NCBI GenBank assembly: GCA_030847615.1
Contig: JAUMIR010000003.1
Location: forward strand, 59,939,001-60,003,000
Source of the DNA: Gambelia wislizenii
Taxonomy: Eukaryota; Chordata; Lepidosauria; Squamata; Crotaphytidae
Reading direction: 5' to 3'
DNA length: 64,000 bases
Below the pieces are notes generated by a model, which made no database searches, was not told the DNA's origin, and saw nothing but the letters and a program-made list of their open reading frames with translations. Shown one piece after another: positions 11,513-22,603 of the stretch. The position numbers and the translations under genes are program-made. Each line of letters begins with the position of its first letter. The stretch's first letter is position 1.

Positions 11513-11659
11513 GAGTATAATGGGATTAGCAATCCTGCAGTTTCATATATACACAGCTTGAATGTTCTAGTTTATGCCTGATGTCAAATGAAAGTAGACA
11601 AAATAATTGTGTGGACAGTGCCGGGTGTGTGTGTGCAAAACACCCTCAAAGGCCTTCCT

Positions 11660-12195
11660 CTCTTAGGGCCCTATTATAGCACAATGATTCCACTTCAAAT
11701 ACCATGGAATCCTGGGAGTTACAGTTTAGGGAGGAGTATCATAACGGTTAAGAGGCAATATGATAGCCCTGTTTAAGTATTTGAAGGGGTGTCACGCTGA
11801 GGATGGAGCAGGCTTGTTTTCTGCTGCTCCAGAGACTGGAACACAGAGCAATGGATGCAAGCTCCAGGAACAGAGATTCCACCTCAACATGAGGAGGAAC
11901 TTTTTGACAGTAAGAGCTGTTCGGCAGTGGAACGCACTCCCTCGGAGCGTGGTGAGGTCTCCTTCCTTGGAGGTCTTTAAACAGAGGCTGGATGGCCATC
12001 TGTCGGGAATGCTTTGATCAAGATTTCCTGCGTGGCAGGGGGTTGGACTGGATGGCCCTCGTGGTCTCTTCCAACTCTACAATTCTATGATTTAGTTCTA
12101 GTTCCTCATCAAAATGCAAATCTCCGTATTCCAAAGGATGCAACCATGGCAGTTAAAGTGGAATCATAGTGCTATAATTGTCCCATCCTATGAGA
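11660..12195. mobile_element. Fold-back MITE split by a CR1 fragment
   Basis: The left half is CCCTATTATAGCACAATGATTCC through CCTGGGAGTTACAGTTTAG (to about 11740). The right half is GGCAGTTAAAGTGGAATCAT and GTGCTATAATTGTCCC (12148-12184), the inverted counterpart. The CR1 3' fragment 11745-12092 sits between them, so the MITE is older than the CR1 insertion. Confidence 0.6.
11745..12092 (+). mobile_element. CR1 LINE, 5'-truncated 3' end
   Basis: The frame 11760-12017 gives the end of CR1 ORF2 (MIALFKYLKGCHAEDGAGLF to FKQRLDGHLSGML), almost identical to the ends at 33515-33770 and 56596-56851. The 3' UTR ends in TTCCAACTCTACAATTCTATGAT, the CR1 end. Only the last 86 codons remain. Confidence 0.9.
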
Positions 12196-13135
12196 AAGGT
12201 GAGATAATAAATACCTGTCAGCCAGCTTCTTCCCTCACTACCACTAGGTGCTGCTAGTCCTCTTCCTCATTGTGTAGAAGTCCCCCAGAGGCTCAATTTC
12301 AGAACGAATACTTGAGGGAGTGTGGCAAATTCTTCAACAGCACAGGAGGTTTTGAAAGGACAGTCAGTTTCTGGATGCACTGGAACCAATACTTCCTTCC
12401 ATTGCCGCAGTGTTGACTAGCTTATTGGAAACGTGAACAGGGCTGCCCCAGATGTTTGGCTGCCTAAGGCAAAGCAGCAAACCCCTTTTCCTGCCCTGAC
12501 AAGTCATGCCTGTACATACCTACCTATATAAGGCTGGCCATGTTATTTTGATAACTAAGACTGAAAATCCTACAAGCACTCTCCCCCACCCCAAGCCTCT
12601 GGGAATTAAACTACTTCAATATGGATTTCATAACTAACAATTTGTTGCCCTCTCATGGTGCTCTAAATCAGCTGCCTCGCTCTGCTTGATGGTCAGATGG
12701 TCTGACAGTGGGTTATCCAGAAACAAAAGTTCTTGAGTAGTGGAATATTACCTGATTCAAAAAGACCAGGTTTCTACGTTGAAAGTCTTCAAACAAAATC
12801 CTCAGAAATTTCAGTAGGCTAATCCTGCATTCATTGTCTGGCAGTTCAGTCCAGTCAACACACACATGCTCCATCACCTAGGCAATGAAACTGGCTGCCA
12901 TAGTAACATGCAGGCTGAATTACTCATCATCATCATCATCATCAATTATTTATTTATAGCCCACCCAGTCACAAGGAATCCAGGCGGATTTCATCTGGTG
13001 TCATAGCAAGCAGATGGCTGTGTTTCTCAGAAGGCAAAGCAGCTATTCTTCATGAGGCCACCTTCTCCATCATTTAAATTAACTTATTCTGTGTTGTGTC
13101 CCACCCTTCCCTGTGGTTTCAAGATAGATAACACT
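12196..13135. other. Intergenic; (ATC)n and an A/T-rich tail only
   Basis: A TCATCATCATCATCATCATCA run lies at 12923-12944, followed by TTATTTATTTATAGCCCACC, a LINE-tail-like phrase. Nothing coding is seen. Confidence 0.5.
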
Positions 13136-13230
13136 GCTACAATGTGATCCTATGCATTTTTGCTCAGTCTTAAGTCCCATTGTATTCAATAGTGTTTATT
13201 CCTAGAGATATCAAAGCAGGATTGCAGATT
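13136..13230. repeat. Degraded MITE of the GATCCTATGCAT type
   Basis: It contains GTGATCCTATGCATTTTTGC then TAAGTCCCATTGTATTCAAT. The same AAGTCCCATTGAA phrase recurs at 13855-13996, and this looks like an old dispersed DNA repeat. A mixed (TA)/(GT)/(CA) microsatellite lies at 13476-13541. Confidence 0.45.
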
Positions 13231-13542
13231 TATAGGCATTAAAAGATTGATCCATATGCAAACCCCTTATAAACAGAATGGTACTTTGGAAATCAATTAG
13301 CTATAGCTTTACTTGCAGATTAAAATCTGTTTTGCAATTAAATGGCTGATGTGAGGTTTTGAAGGCCATAATCCAACCAAGAGTTTATAGAGCCATTGAC
13401 TTCCATGTACCAGGATCTGGTGAGGAGGGAAACCCATTAGCTTTTATTCAAAGGTAGCAGATCTTTTGCAGATGAAATATATATACAGTGTGTGTGTGTG
13501 TGTACAGTATATATACATATGCACACACACATACATACATAT

Positions 13543-13796
13543 AGTAGGACTCCTGTATCCACTGATTCATTATCCACTGATTCAATTATCCACAGGACAC
13601 AAAACAGCATACCTACCATAGAGTCTTCCTAGAAAATGTGTCCTCTCTAGCCATTTTCTAGGTCCTCCAAGGCAACTCTATGGTATTTTAAACCAGAAGT
13701 CCCATTATATTCAATGGTGTTCGCTATTATCCACAGTTTTCAGTATCCACCCCCCCCCCAGAACCAGTCTCCAGCGGATACAGGAGTCCTACTGTA
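13543..13796. mobile_element. Tigger-like MITE, subfamily with TIR CAGTAGGACTCCTG
   Basis: The left end TAGTAGGACTCCTGTATCCACTG and the right end CAGCGGATACAGGAGTCCTACTG are inverted copies. The interior shares AACTCTATGGTATTTTAAACCAG with the copy at 43387-43630 in reverse. The sequence is non-coding. Confidence 0.8.
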
Positions 13797-13849
13797 TCTC
13801 TCAGCTACAATCTGTTTTTACATATCTAGCAAAGAAAAATTAAGAAGCA

Positions 13850-13998
13850 TTTGTTCACGTCTACTCAGGCATTCCACTGAGTTCAATGGGACTTGAATAG
13901 GAGTGCAATTTAAAGCTTCAGATTTATTTCCAGTTACTTGGGAGTAAGTCCCATTGAACTGAATAGTGCTTACTTCTGAGTAGGGATGTAGACTTGTA
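13850..13998. repeat. Fold-back DNA repeat with AGTCCCATTGAA arms
   Basis: TCAATGGGACTTGAATAGGAG on the left and AGTAAGTCCCATTGAACTGA on the right are inverted. A CTTACTTCTGAGTAGGGATG end follows. The sequence is related to 13136-13230. From 13999 to 14554 I see nothing beyond scattered MITE scraps. Confidence 0.5.
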
Positions 13999-14554
13999 CT
14001 GTACATTGAACAGTAAACATGAAAAAGCTGTCTCATATCAGCATTGTCTATTTTGACTGCCAGGAACTTCTGGAATAACTGTTTCACAGTAGCTACTACT
14101 TGTTCCTTCCTCCCCCTCCCCCCCCCAAAAAATCTTGAACACACCTGGGAGTAAACCTGGGACGTTTTTAACCCAATGCAGATGCTCTCTCACTGAACTA
14201 TGTATCCCAAAAGAATATAGCAAGACTACATTCCAATGAAATGCATACATAATGTGTAATCTAAGCACACACACACACATCACTTAAGACTACTGTATTA
14301 TTATGCAGTCAGCATAGAGGAATTCTTTGAATTAAACATTCTTGCTTAGAGGCTTAGGAGAACAGGACCATTGATTAATGTCTCATAGTTAAGGATGACA
14401 AGCAAAGCCAGGAAAGTTCATAGTTATTTCAACTATAGCATCCATATTTGCCCAACCACTAGCCATTCTTGATGGAGAATTCCGGAAGTTGTAGTCCAAA
14501 GGGTAACACTTCAAAGCTCTGAATCCAGATCACAACACAGAGATCAATCCTTTA

Positions 14555-14810
14555 TTATTATTCTTGTTGTTAATTGCCATCAAATCATCTTTGATTTATG
14601 GTGACCCTATGTTGCATCTGAGGAAGCGGACCAAGTCTACAAAATCTTATGCTACAATTTATTTCTCTGTTAGTTTCAAAGATGCTACAAGATCCCCTTG
14701 CTTGGTGACTCCTATGGATGAGAGGTATCCACAACATCCTGTAATAAACAGCCCTGCTCATGTTTTGCGAACTCAGAGCCATGGCTTCCTTGATTGAGTC
14801 GATCCACCTG
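14555..14810. repeat. SINE/Bov-B tail scrap plus DNA repeat
   Basis: GTTAATTGCCATCAAATCAT and TTTGATTTATGGTGACCCTA at 14568-14608 resemble a Bov-B-type tail on the minus strand. ATGCTACAATTTATTTCTCT and the surrounding TCTACAAAATCTTATGC phrase resemble a separate DNA repeat. Both are degraded. Confidence 0.4.
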
Positions 14811-15354
14811 TAACATTGCTATCATTGTTAACTGCCCTCAAATTGACTTCAGCTTATGAGGACCCTATGAATGAGAGACCTCCAAGTCACCCTATACTCC
14901 ATCAAGGCTCAGGGCTTTGGCTTCTTTGTTTCAGTTTATCCATCTGTAATGTGGTCTTCGTCTTTTCCTATTGCCTTCTACCTTGTCTTTTCTAGTGACT
15001 CATGTCTTCTCATGATATGTCCAAAGTATGACAATCTCACTTTAGTAATCTTTTCTTCTAGAGAGAGTTCATGTTAGATTTGCTTTAATACCCATTTATT
15101 TGTCTTTTTAGCAATCCACAGTATCTGTAGAACTCTTCTCCAGTACCAAATTTCAAATGAGTTGATTTTCTTCCTATCAGCTTTCTTCGCTGTCCAGCTT
15201 TCACAACCAGACATAGAAACTGGAAGTAAAAACACATGGACAATCTTAACTTTAGTGTTCAATGATCTATCTTGACACTTCAGGATCTTGTCTATTTCCT
15301 TCATAACTGCCATTCCAAGTCCTGGGGCATTTTCAGCCCTGTTCCAAGTCCTAG

Positions 15355-15986
15355 GACTTTTTCAGACCTGCTGAAAATGCCCCGTTCCTGCCTTGCTAGC
15401 ACCCACCCGCCCCACTCCCATCCCTGCCACAGAATAAATTCAAAACATTCACACACCTACCTTTAAGCAGGAGAGAAACTGCTCCCTCTCCCCTCAGCTT
15501 CCCTGCAGTAAATGCAGCTGTCGTAAAGCTGCTTTTACTACAGGGAAACCAAATCTCACCCATTTTCATGAGGGAAAATCACACGGGAAATTTAAAAAAT
15601 AAAAGCAAACCAAACACCAAAAAGCAAAACTAAGCACCCTTTAAAGGGCACACTTTAAACTAAACAACCAACCCGGGGAGGGTAAAACAAAGGGTGCCAC
15701 TTACCTTGATGTCCTGATCTGGACCGGAAGTATTTGGAAGAGACCTCCCCCCATTGGCTGGCATCACACCAGCATAAAGGGAGAGGAACGGAACGCCTTT
15801 CAGACCACCTGTGATTCCGTGACAGTAACAGAATGGGTGGTCTCTTCACGATGTTTCCCCATGAATAAAATATCACGGGGACAGCACAGGAACAGGACGG
15901 ACAGGATCAACATCATCTGAAAGGGCAACCCTTTCACGACCCTGTTCCGTGCCTGCCATGGAATAAATAGCCTGTCTGAAAAAGTC
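15355..15986. mobile_element. Non-autonomous TIR element, 632 bp, inside Bov-B
   Basis: It begins GACTTTTTCAGAC and ends GTCTGAAAAAGTC, a perfect 13-bp terminal inverted repeat, flanked by CCTAG on both sides (15350-15354 and 15987-15991). Bov-B sequence continues on either side. The interior has no long ORF that I can assign. The family is not recognised. Confidence 0.75.
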
Positions 15987-17279
15987 CCTAGTCTTTTTTT
16001 TTTTTTAAATTTCTTGACGGCAGTCTCCATTCTGATTAATGGCTGAGCCAAGGTATGGAAAATCTTGAACTATTTCAATGTCTTAATCATCTACTTTAAA
16101 GTTATGTAAATAATCTGTGGTCATTATTTTTGTTTTCTTAACGTTCAACTGTAAACCTGCCTTTGCGCTTTCGTCCTTGATTTTCATCAGTAATCAATTC
16201 AAGTCTGCTACTTTCTGATAGTAGTATGGTGTTATCTGCATATCTTAAATCTTAAATTTTCATTTCATTATCCAATGTAAGTTTGCAATATGATTCCTAG
16301 TGCCTCTTCCTTTCCTGAACCCTACTCAGACACCTGATATTTCTCACTCCATGTAGGGTAAAACTCACTGTTGTAGAATTTTGAGCATCACTTTGCTTAG
16401 ATGAGAGATTAATGCAATGGTCCTGTGATTACTGCAATCCCTGATGTGCCTTTTTTGGGAGACTGGAATGTACACTGAACATTTCCAATCTGTGGGCATT
16501 GTTTTATTTCCCATATTTGTCGGCAGATTTTAGTTAGAAGTTGAGTAGATTCTGTCTCTGTAGCTCTATTAGTTGTTCCTGCTGATTTATTTCTCCCAAG
16601 GGCTCTGAGTGCAGCTTCCACTTCACTTTCTAAAACTAGAGGTTCATCCTCTAATGTTTCTTCCTTTAACGAATCTGTCATCCTTTCATTTCTGTTACAT
16701 TGCTCTTCAATGTATTGTTTCCATCATCTTTTTATTTCTACTTAGTCATGTAATGTGTTCCCCTGCTGGTTGTAGTGGAACCCAAGTCTTGGTTTAAATT
16801 TCCCTTTGATTTCTTGAATCTTGTGGAAGAGGTCTCTTGTTCTTCCTTTTTTGTTGTCATCTTCTATTTCTCTGCATTGATGATAGTAGTTCTCTTTGTC
16901 CCTAGCACACAAGTTTCCAAACAGTTGCATTCAGGATTCTGACCCTATTTCTGTCACCTTCACTTTTGCATCTTGTCTTTCTTAACTGCTTGAAGTATTT
17001 CATCTGTCATCCATTAAGCCTTCTTTTTCTTTTTGGCTGCAGACAGTGGTTTGGGGGGGGCTGCATTCCTCCCTGACAATGTCCCTGGCTTCAGTCCAGA
17101 GTTGTTCCGTCTCCCAGTCAATTAGGCTTAATGGTGCAAATCTGTTTTTTTTACATTAGCTTTAAATTCTACCTGGATATTCTTCAGTTGTATTTTGGCA
17201 TGATGATTGGTTTAGTGTTCTTCTTTAGCTTTACTCTAATTTCTGATATTAGCAGTTCATGGCCTGTGTCACAATATGC

Positions 17280-17515
17280 CCCCAGTCTTATAGCAATAGC
17301 ATTTATATTTCTGTACTGCTTATCAATGCAAAGCACTACCTAAGTGGTTTACAATGTGTTAGCTAATTGCCCCCAACAAGCTGGGTACTCATTTTACCGA
17401 CCTATAGAAGGATGGAAGACTGAAAGGTTGAGCCAACCTTGGAGTACTGTAGGATCGAATTCAAAATGTTGTGGCTGCAGTACCAGAATTTAACCACTGC
17501 ACCACTAGGTTCTTG
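17280..17515 (-). repeat. tRNA-derived SINE, minus strand
   Basis: It is the reverse complement of the SINE type at 22213-22498. It shows GTTAGCTAATTGCCCCCAAC, GAGTGCCATTT-type middle sequence (here GGTACTCATTTTACC) and, at the right, AACCACTGCACCACTAGG, which is the complement of the box A head. It is inserted in Bov-B. Confidence 0.75.
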
Positions 17516-17977
17516 TTTTTACAGAGAGAATGGACCTTCTCTGCTTCCAATTATATAGTCTATTTGATTTCTATATTGGCCATCATGTGATGTCCATGTA
17601 TACAGTTGTCTCTTTGATTGCCTGAACAACGTGTTTACAATTGAACAAAGTGTTGGCCTCACAAAATTCAGTCAGTCACTCTCCTGCTTAATTTCTTGAT
17701 CCTAGGCCAAATTTTCCTACAATCTTTGGTTCTGCTCTGTTTCCTACATTTGCATTCCAGTTGCCTGATTATTAACATGTCCTGTTTCGGTATGTGATCA
17801 GTTTCCTCCTGGACTCCATTACAGAATCTTTCTTCTTCTTATGCCTCTATAGTTGGAGCATAAATATCAATTATGGTAATATTGTGGGCTTTCCTTGAAG
17901 TCTTATTAATATTATCCAGTCAGACTTTCCATTATATCCTCTGATTGCTTCTGCTACATCTCTCCTCACTATTAATG

Positions 17978-18200
17978 TGTTGTGTGCTTTCAAGTCATTT
18001 CTAATTTATGGCAACTTATCATGGGTTTTCTTGGGAAGATTTGTTCAGAGGAGTTTGCCTGTGCATTCCTCTGAGGCTGAGAGAGTGTGATTTGCCCAAG
18101 GTCATCCAGTGAGTTTTCATGGCTGAGCACAGATTCAAACCCTGGTCTCCAAAGTCATAGTCTAATGCTCAAAGCACTACAGCATTGTCACTCTCACCCT
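17978..18200 (-). repeat. Sauria-type SINE, minus strand
   Basis: Read on the minus strand it has a tRNA-like head with a box B like GGTTTGAATC (complement of GATTCAAACC), a middle with TCACACTCTCTCAGCCTCAG and a Bov-B-like tail (GACTTGAAAGCACACAAC, complement at 17978-17996). It is inserted in the Bov-B LINE whose machinery this SINE class is thought to borrow. Confidence 0.8.
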
Positions 18201-18769
18201 CACTATTAATGCCATCTCATTTCATCTTAGATTTCTTTTTAGATTTTCATTTTCTAAGTAAAACCCTCAATGTGTAATTATCTGACTCAAAATGTCCCAT
18301 TCCTGTCCACTTTAGCTAGCTCACCCCAAGTATTGCAATACTTATAGGTTTTATTTCTTGTTTTACAGTGTCTAGCTTCCCTTGATTCATTCTTCTCACA
18401 TTCCATGTTTCTATATATGTGTTGTGTAGCTTTGGACTTTACTTTTACCTCTGGGCATCTTTTTGGCTTGAGTCCAGTTGCATCACTAGCCACAGAACTA
18501 ATCGTACTTGTCCTCTGCTTTACTCGAGTAGCTTATTGATTGCTTTCCAACCTGGGAGCCTCACCTTCTGGTACTATTTCTTGTTTCATTTTCGATTGTC
18601 TTATCCTAGGGTTTTCATGGTAAAAAACATTCAAAAGAGGTTTACCAGTGCTTCCTTCTCCATAGTACTAACAAGTGTTAGCTATGGTGTCACTGTCACT
18701 GTGTCTGAGAGATCCTCCGCCAATGTCACCCTCCACTACTGCTGCTGCACAGTAGCTGTTTGACCACAC

Positions 18770-19295
18770 CTTACCATAATTTTCTCTGCCTCTTTTCCTA
18801 CTGCCTTCTACCTTCAAGTATTACCATCTTTTCTAATGAGTCATGTTGTCTCATGATATATCCTAAGTAAGATAGCCTCAGTTAAGTCAACTTGGCATCT
18901 AGAGAGAGTTCAGATCTACAGTGGGCTCTCGGGATCCTCTGGGGTTTGGTTCCAGGACACCCCATGGATACCAACATCTGTGAATGCTCAAGTCTCAAGG
19001 GCATATTAAAATGTCATCCCTTATATAAAATGGTGAACACCAAGCTTTTCTTTTTGGAAGTTCCCCCCCCCCAAATATTTTCAAGCTGTGGTTGATTGAA
19101 TCTGTGGTTATACAACCCGTGTAATTTGCTCTCAGACCCATTGATTTCTCTTTTTGGAAGTCCATGGTATGCACAAAACTCTCTTCCAGCACCACATTTG
19201 AAATGAGTTGATTCTCTTCCTGTCAGTTTTCTTCACTTCCCTGCTCCCACAACCATACGTCAAAATTGGAAATACTACAGCATAGACAATCCTAG
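18770..19295 (-). mobile_element. Second Bov-B 3' fragment, split by a MITE
   Basis: It repeats the segment seen at about 14950-15230: TTCCTACTGCCTTCTACCTT, TGAGTCATGTTGTCTCATGA and CTAGAGAGAGTTCA at left, and AATGAGTTGATTCTCTTCCTG with CTCCCACAACCAT at right. The Tigger-like MITE 18919-19121 separates the two halves. The 3' UTR and the end of RT are covered. Confidence 0.75.
18919..19121. mobile_element. Tigger-like MITE inside a Bov-B fragment
   Basis: It starts CAGTGGGCTCTCGGGATCC after TA (18917-18918), shares CTTATATAAAATGG with 6054-6300, and ends near ACAACCCGTG followed by TA. The right end has decayed. Confidence 0.75.
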
Positions 19296-21360
19296 ACCCA
19301 TAGAATCATAGAGCTGGAAGGGGCCCTATGGGCCACCAGGTCCAACCACCTGCTCAATGCAGGATCTCCTGCTAGAGCATCCTCAGCAGATAGCTGTCTA
19401 GCTTCCTTTTGAAGACATCCAGAGAAGGAGACACCACCACCTTTCTAGGCAATTGGTTCCATTGCCAAACCGCTCTCACTGTCAAAACGTTTCTTCTAAT
19501 GTTCAATCAGAATCTACCCTCCTATAACTTAAAACCATTAGACCTAATTCTACCTTCTGAGGCAGCAAAGACCAAGTCTACACCCTCCTCTCTGTGGCAG
19601 CCCTTAAGGTATTTAAAGAGTGTTATCATATCACCCCTCAATCTTTTCTTCATATGCCCAGTTCCTTCAACCTCTTCTCACATGTTTTGTTCTCCAAACC
19701 TCTTATAATCCTTGTTACCCTTCTCTGAACTTGTTCCATCTTGTCTTAGAATGAGGCACCCAGAACTGAACACAGTACTCCAGATGAAACTTGACCAGTG
19801 CAGAATGTAAGGGGATTATTACTTCCCTTGACTTGGAAACTATGCTTCTATTAATGCAGGCTAAGGTAGCAGTTGCCTTCTTTGCTGCAGCATCACACTG
19901 CTGGTTCATGTTCAACTTATGATCAACAATAATCCTAAGGTCCTTTTCACATGTAGTACTGTACTGCTGAGCCAAGTATCCCCCCTCTAATACGTATGCA
20001 TTTACCTCTATTGAATTTCATTTCAGCCCAGTTTTCTAGTCTCTCAAGGTCCCTTTGAATTCTGTTCTTAACCTCCAATGTGTTAGCTACCCCTCCCAGT
20101 TTTGTATAGTCTGCAGATCTGATAAGGATTCCTTCCACCCCATAATCCCAATCATTGATAAAAATATTGAAAATTGTCAGGACAGGACCCTGTGGCACTC
20201 CACTTGAGACCTCCTTCCCATTTGAAGCACAGCCACTGATGACAACTCTTTGAGCATAGTTTCCCAACCAATTATGGATCCATCTGATGGTGCTTTCATC
20301 TATTCCATATTTAAGTCCTATTTAGTCAGTTTGCTAATTGAAATATAATGAGGGATCTTATCAAATGCTTTGCTGAAATCTAGATAAATGGCATCTACAA
20401 CATTTCCACTATCTACCAAACTAGAGACCTGATTTTTAAAAAAAAGATATAACGTTAGTTTGGCAGGATTTGTTCTTGACAAACCCATGCTGGTTCCTAC
20501 TAATATTCTATTTTTTTTCATGATATTGAAGTCAGGCTGACTGACCTATAGTTTCCTCCTCCTCTTCCTTCTTTTTCCTTTTTTGAAATGAGAGATAATG
20601 TTTGCTTGTCTCCAGTTCTCTGGCACCTCACCCATTCTCCAAGATTTCTCAAAAATGATGGCAAGTGGTTCTGTGAATATGTCAGCAACTTCCTTCAATA
20701 CTCTGGGATACAGTTCATCTGGCCCTACAGATTTAAACTCATTTAGGTTACCTGGGTGATTCCTGACTAACTCCTTATCAATCTTGATTTGCAACCCACA
20801 TTCCTTACCAAGGTCTCTGCTGATGCATGGAAGCACACAGTCCTCTTTTTTGTAGGGGGGGGGGAACTGAAGCAAAATAGGTATTGAGCAGGTCACCTTT
20901 TTGTTATGCTCCGTTAGCATTTTACATTCCTTGCTGAACAGCAGTCCTATCATTTCCCTCATTGCTCTGTTGGTTCAGACATATTTGGAACCCCTCTTCC
21001 TGTTGTTTCTTGCTTGCCTAGCCAGTCTCAGATCATTTTGAGCTGTTTCTGCAAGCTTGGACTACACATTTGTATCCTTCCTTGGTGATTTGTCCTTCCT
21101 TCCGTTCTTTATACATGCTCTTCTTTCTTTCTTTTTCTTTTTTTCCTTTTCACTTCTTCTTGAGTTTACTGTGCAGCCACATTGGCTTTTTCAGATATTT
21201 CCCATTTTTCTTCTTCCATGGAATTGTTTGTGATTGTACTTTTAGTAGTTCCTTCTTCATGAATTCCCACCCATGCTAGGTGTTTTTTTTCCTTTAGCAT
21301 CTCTAGCCATGGGATTCTGCCCAGTATTTCCCTGAGCTTGGCAAAATCAAGTTTCCTGAT
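19296..21360 (-). mobile_element. CR1 LINE, minus strand, decayed
   Basis: The 3' end is at the left (ATAGAATCATAGAGCTGG, 19299 on). Minus frames give, right to left, FKSVGPDELYPRVLKEVADI (20962-20546), VVDAIYLDFSKAFDKIPHY (20521-20318), the RT core SSGVPQGPVL with RSADYTKLGG in place of the catalytic FADDTKLGG (20267-19947) and KLNMNQQCDAAAKKATATLA (19975-19715). The catalytic aspartates are mutated and frames are broken. It is older than the + copies at 32868 and 54659. Confidence 0.85.
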
Positions 21361-22212
21361 CCTGACTTTCGTATTCAGACATGGTGCACAGCAGGCAAGA
21401 CAGGGAGATGGTAAAAGTCATGGCTGCTCTGTCTTCCTGTGCATTTTGAGGTATCCAAAGCATGAAGCAGATTTCTGGGCTGTCATGTACCAACACAGCT
21501 CACAACCTGTGGGACTCTTTGGTGGAGAGACTCTCTTCAAAGCAAACGTGCTTGCTACCTCCTTGCATCTGGCACAAAAATAAAATAAAAATAGAAATAC
21601 TTCTTTACACCAGCTTTCATAAAGAATACTATTGTTCCAGGCTTATACAACACTGATTATGGTGCCTTAATTGAAGATTGAGCCATAAGACTGAGGCATC
21701 AGCAAATAAAAAGTAATAGGGAGCCTAGCATGTACCTCCAGCTATTTTGGACTACCATTCCCATCAACCTCAGCCACCATAGCTAATAATCAGGGGTGAT
21801 GGGAACTTGCGTCCTAACTATCTGTTGCTTGCTTGTTTTTTTTTTTTAAACCATCTTTTTACTTTAAAAATGAAAAGTAGCAATGGACATTATAAACAGA
21901 AACAAATATAATAAATAGTATCTATTACTTCTCTGACACCCAGAATTGCATTGCCCCTTTTTTTCTTGCTGCATCACACTGTTGCCTCATGTTTAGCTTG
22001 TGGTCTACAAGGTATGCATATGTACAAAAGCAGCAGCTAGTTGCATATCTGATATACTAGAGTGGAAAGCAGTTTGCTTGATGAGATGGATCTTTTGTCT
22101 GATCCATGGGTTCTTCGTTTGATTTTAAAAACAGTACGGGGTAAAACCTAAGAAAGTACATGAACACTAGGAAAAGGCAATGCACTTGAACAGAGCACAA
22201 GCCCCATGGAAG
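21361..22212. other. Unassigned, with small repeat scraps
   Basis: A MITE scrap (ACTACCATTCCCATCAACCTC) lies at about 21751-21800. A short minus-strand CR1 scrap lies at about 21938-22012 (GCTGCATCACACTGTTGCCTC). Otherwise nothing is recognised. Confidence 0.5.
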
Positions 22213-22498
22213 AGACCATGGAGAGACCTGGTGGCGCAGTGGTTAAATGCCAGTACTGCAAGCCATCACGTCGCAAGTTCGATTCCAGCTGGCTCCAAGG
22301 TTCACTCAGCCTTCCATCCTTTCGTAGGTCGGTAAAATGAGTACCCAGCTTGTGGGGGGCAATTAGCTAACACACATTGGAAACTGCTTAACGCAGTGTA
22401 GATGTGTAAATAGCTATTGCTTAAAACAATTTGTAAGCCGCTCTGATAGCCTTGAGGCTGAAGAGCAGGGTATAAATAAATAAATAAAAATTATTAAG
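22213..22498 (+). repeat. tRNA-derived SINE, full length
   Basis: The head has a box A-like GGTGGCGCAGTGGTTAAATG and a box B-like GTTCGATTCC, then the GGTCGGTAAAATGAGTACCC middle and a tail ending GAAGAGCAGGGTATAAATAA with (TAAA)n. The RNA polymerase III promoter layout supports a SINE and not a tRNA gene. Partial copies lie at 1-130 and 17280-17515. Confidence 0.85.
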
Positions 22499-22603
22499 AA
22501 ATAAGAACCCAGTTACTGTGGATAATTGCAACCCTTACCCAATCCTAATCCCAGTCCCAAAACTATGTCTCTCTCTCTCTGGCTTCTCTTCGCAAACGAA
22601 GAG

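Larger units (their letters stand above)
14815..18430 (-). mobile_element. Bov-B (RTE-clade) LINE, minus strand, with nested insertions
   Basis: Minus-strand translation runs from right to left. At about 18400 it gives the endonuclease start (WNVRRMNQGKLDTVKQ-like). At 16930-16742 it gives ARDKENYYHQCREIEDDN and TRDLFHKIQEIKGKFKPR. At 16681-16409 it gives EDEPLVLESEVEAALRALGR. At 15313-15074 it gives the RT end KVKIVHVFLLPVSMSGCESW and FEIWYWRRVLQILW. The 3' end near 14815-14900 carries the AATTGACTTCAGCTTATGAGG tail. Frames are broken throughout. Insertions lie at 15355-15986, about 17280-17515 and 17978-18200. Confidence 0.85.

Noticed and set aside
15800..16051. Minus-strand frame inside the 632-bp TIR element as transposase
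   Set aside because: It is only about 80 codons, crosses the element edge and has no DDE-type signature.
22240..22290. tRNA gene in the SINE head (also 33965-34020 and 47345-47405)
   Set aside because: Box A and box B are present, but the clover-leaf is not complete and each head is followed by the family's SINE body.
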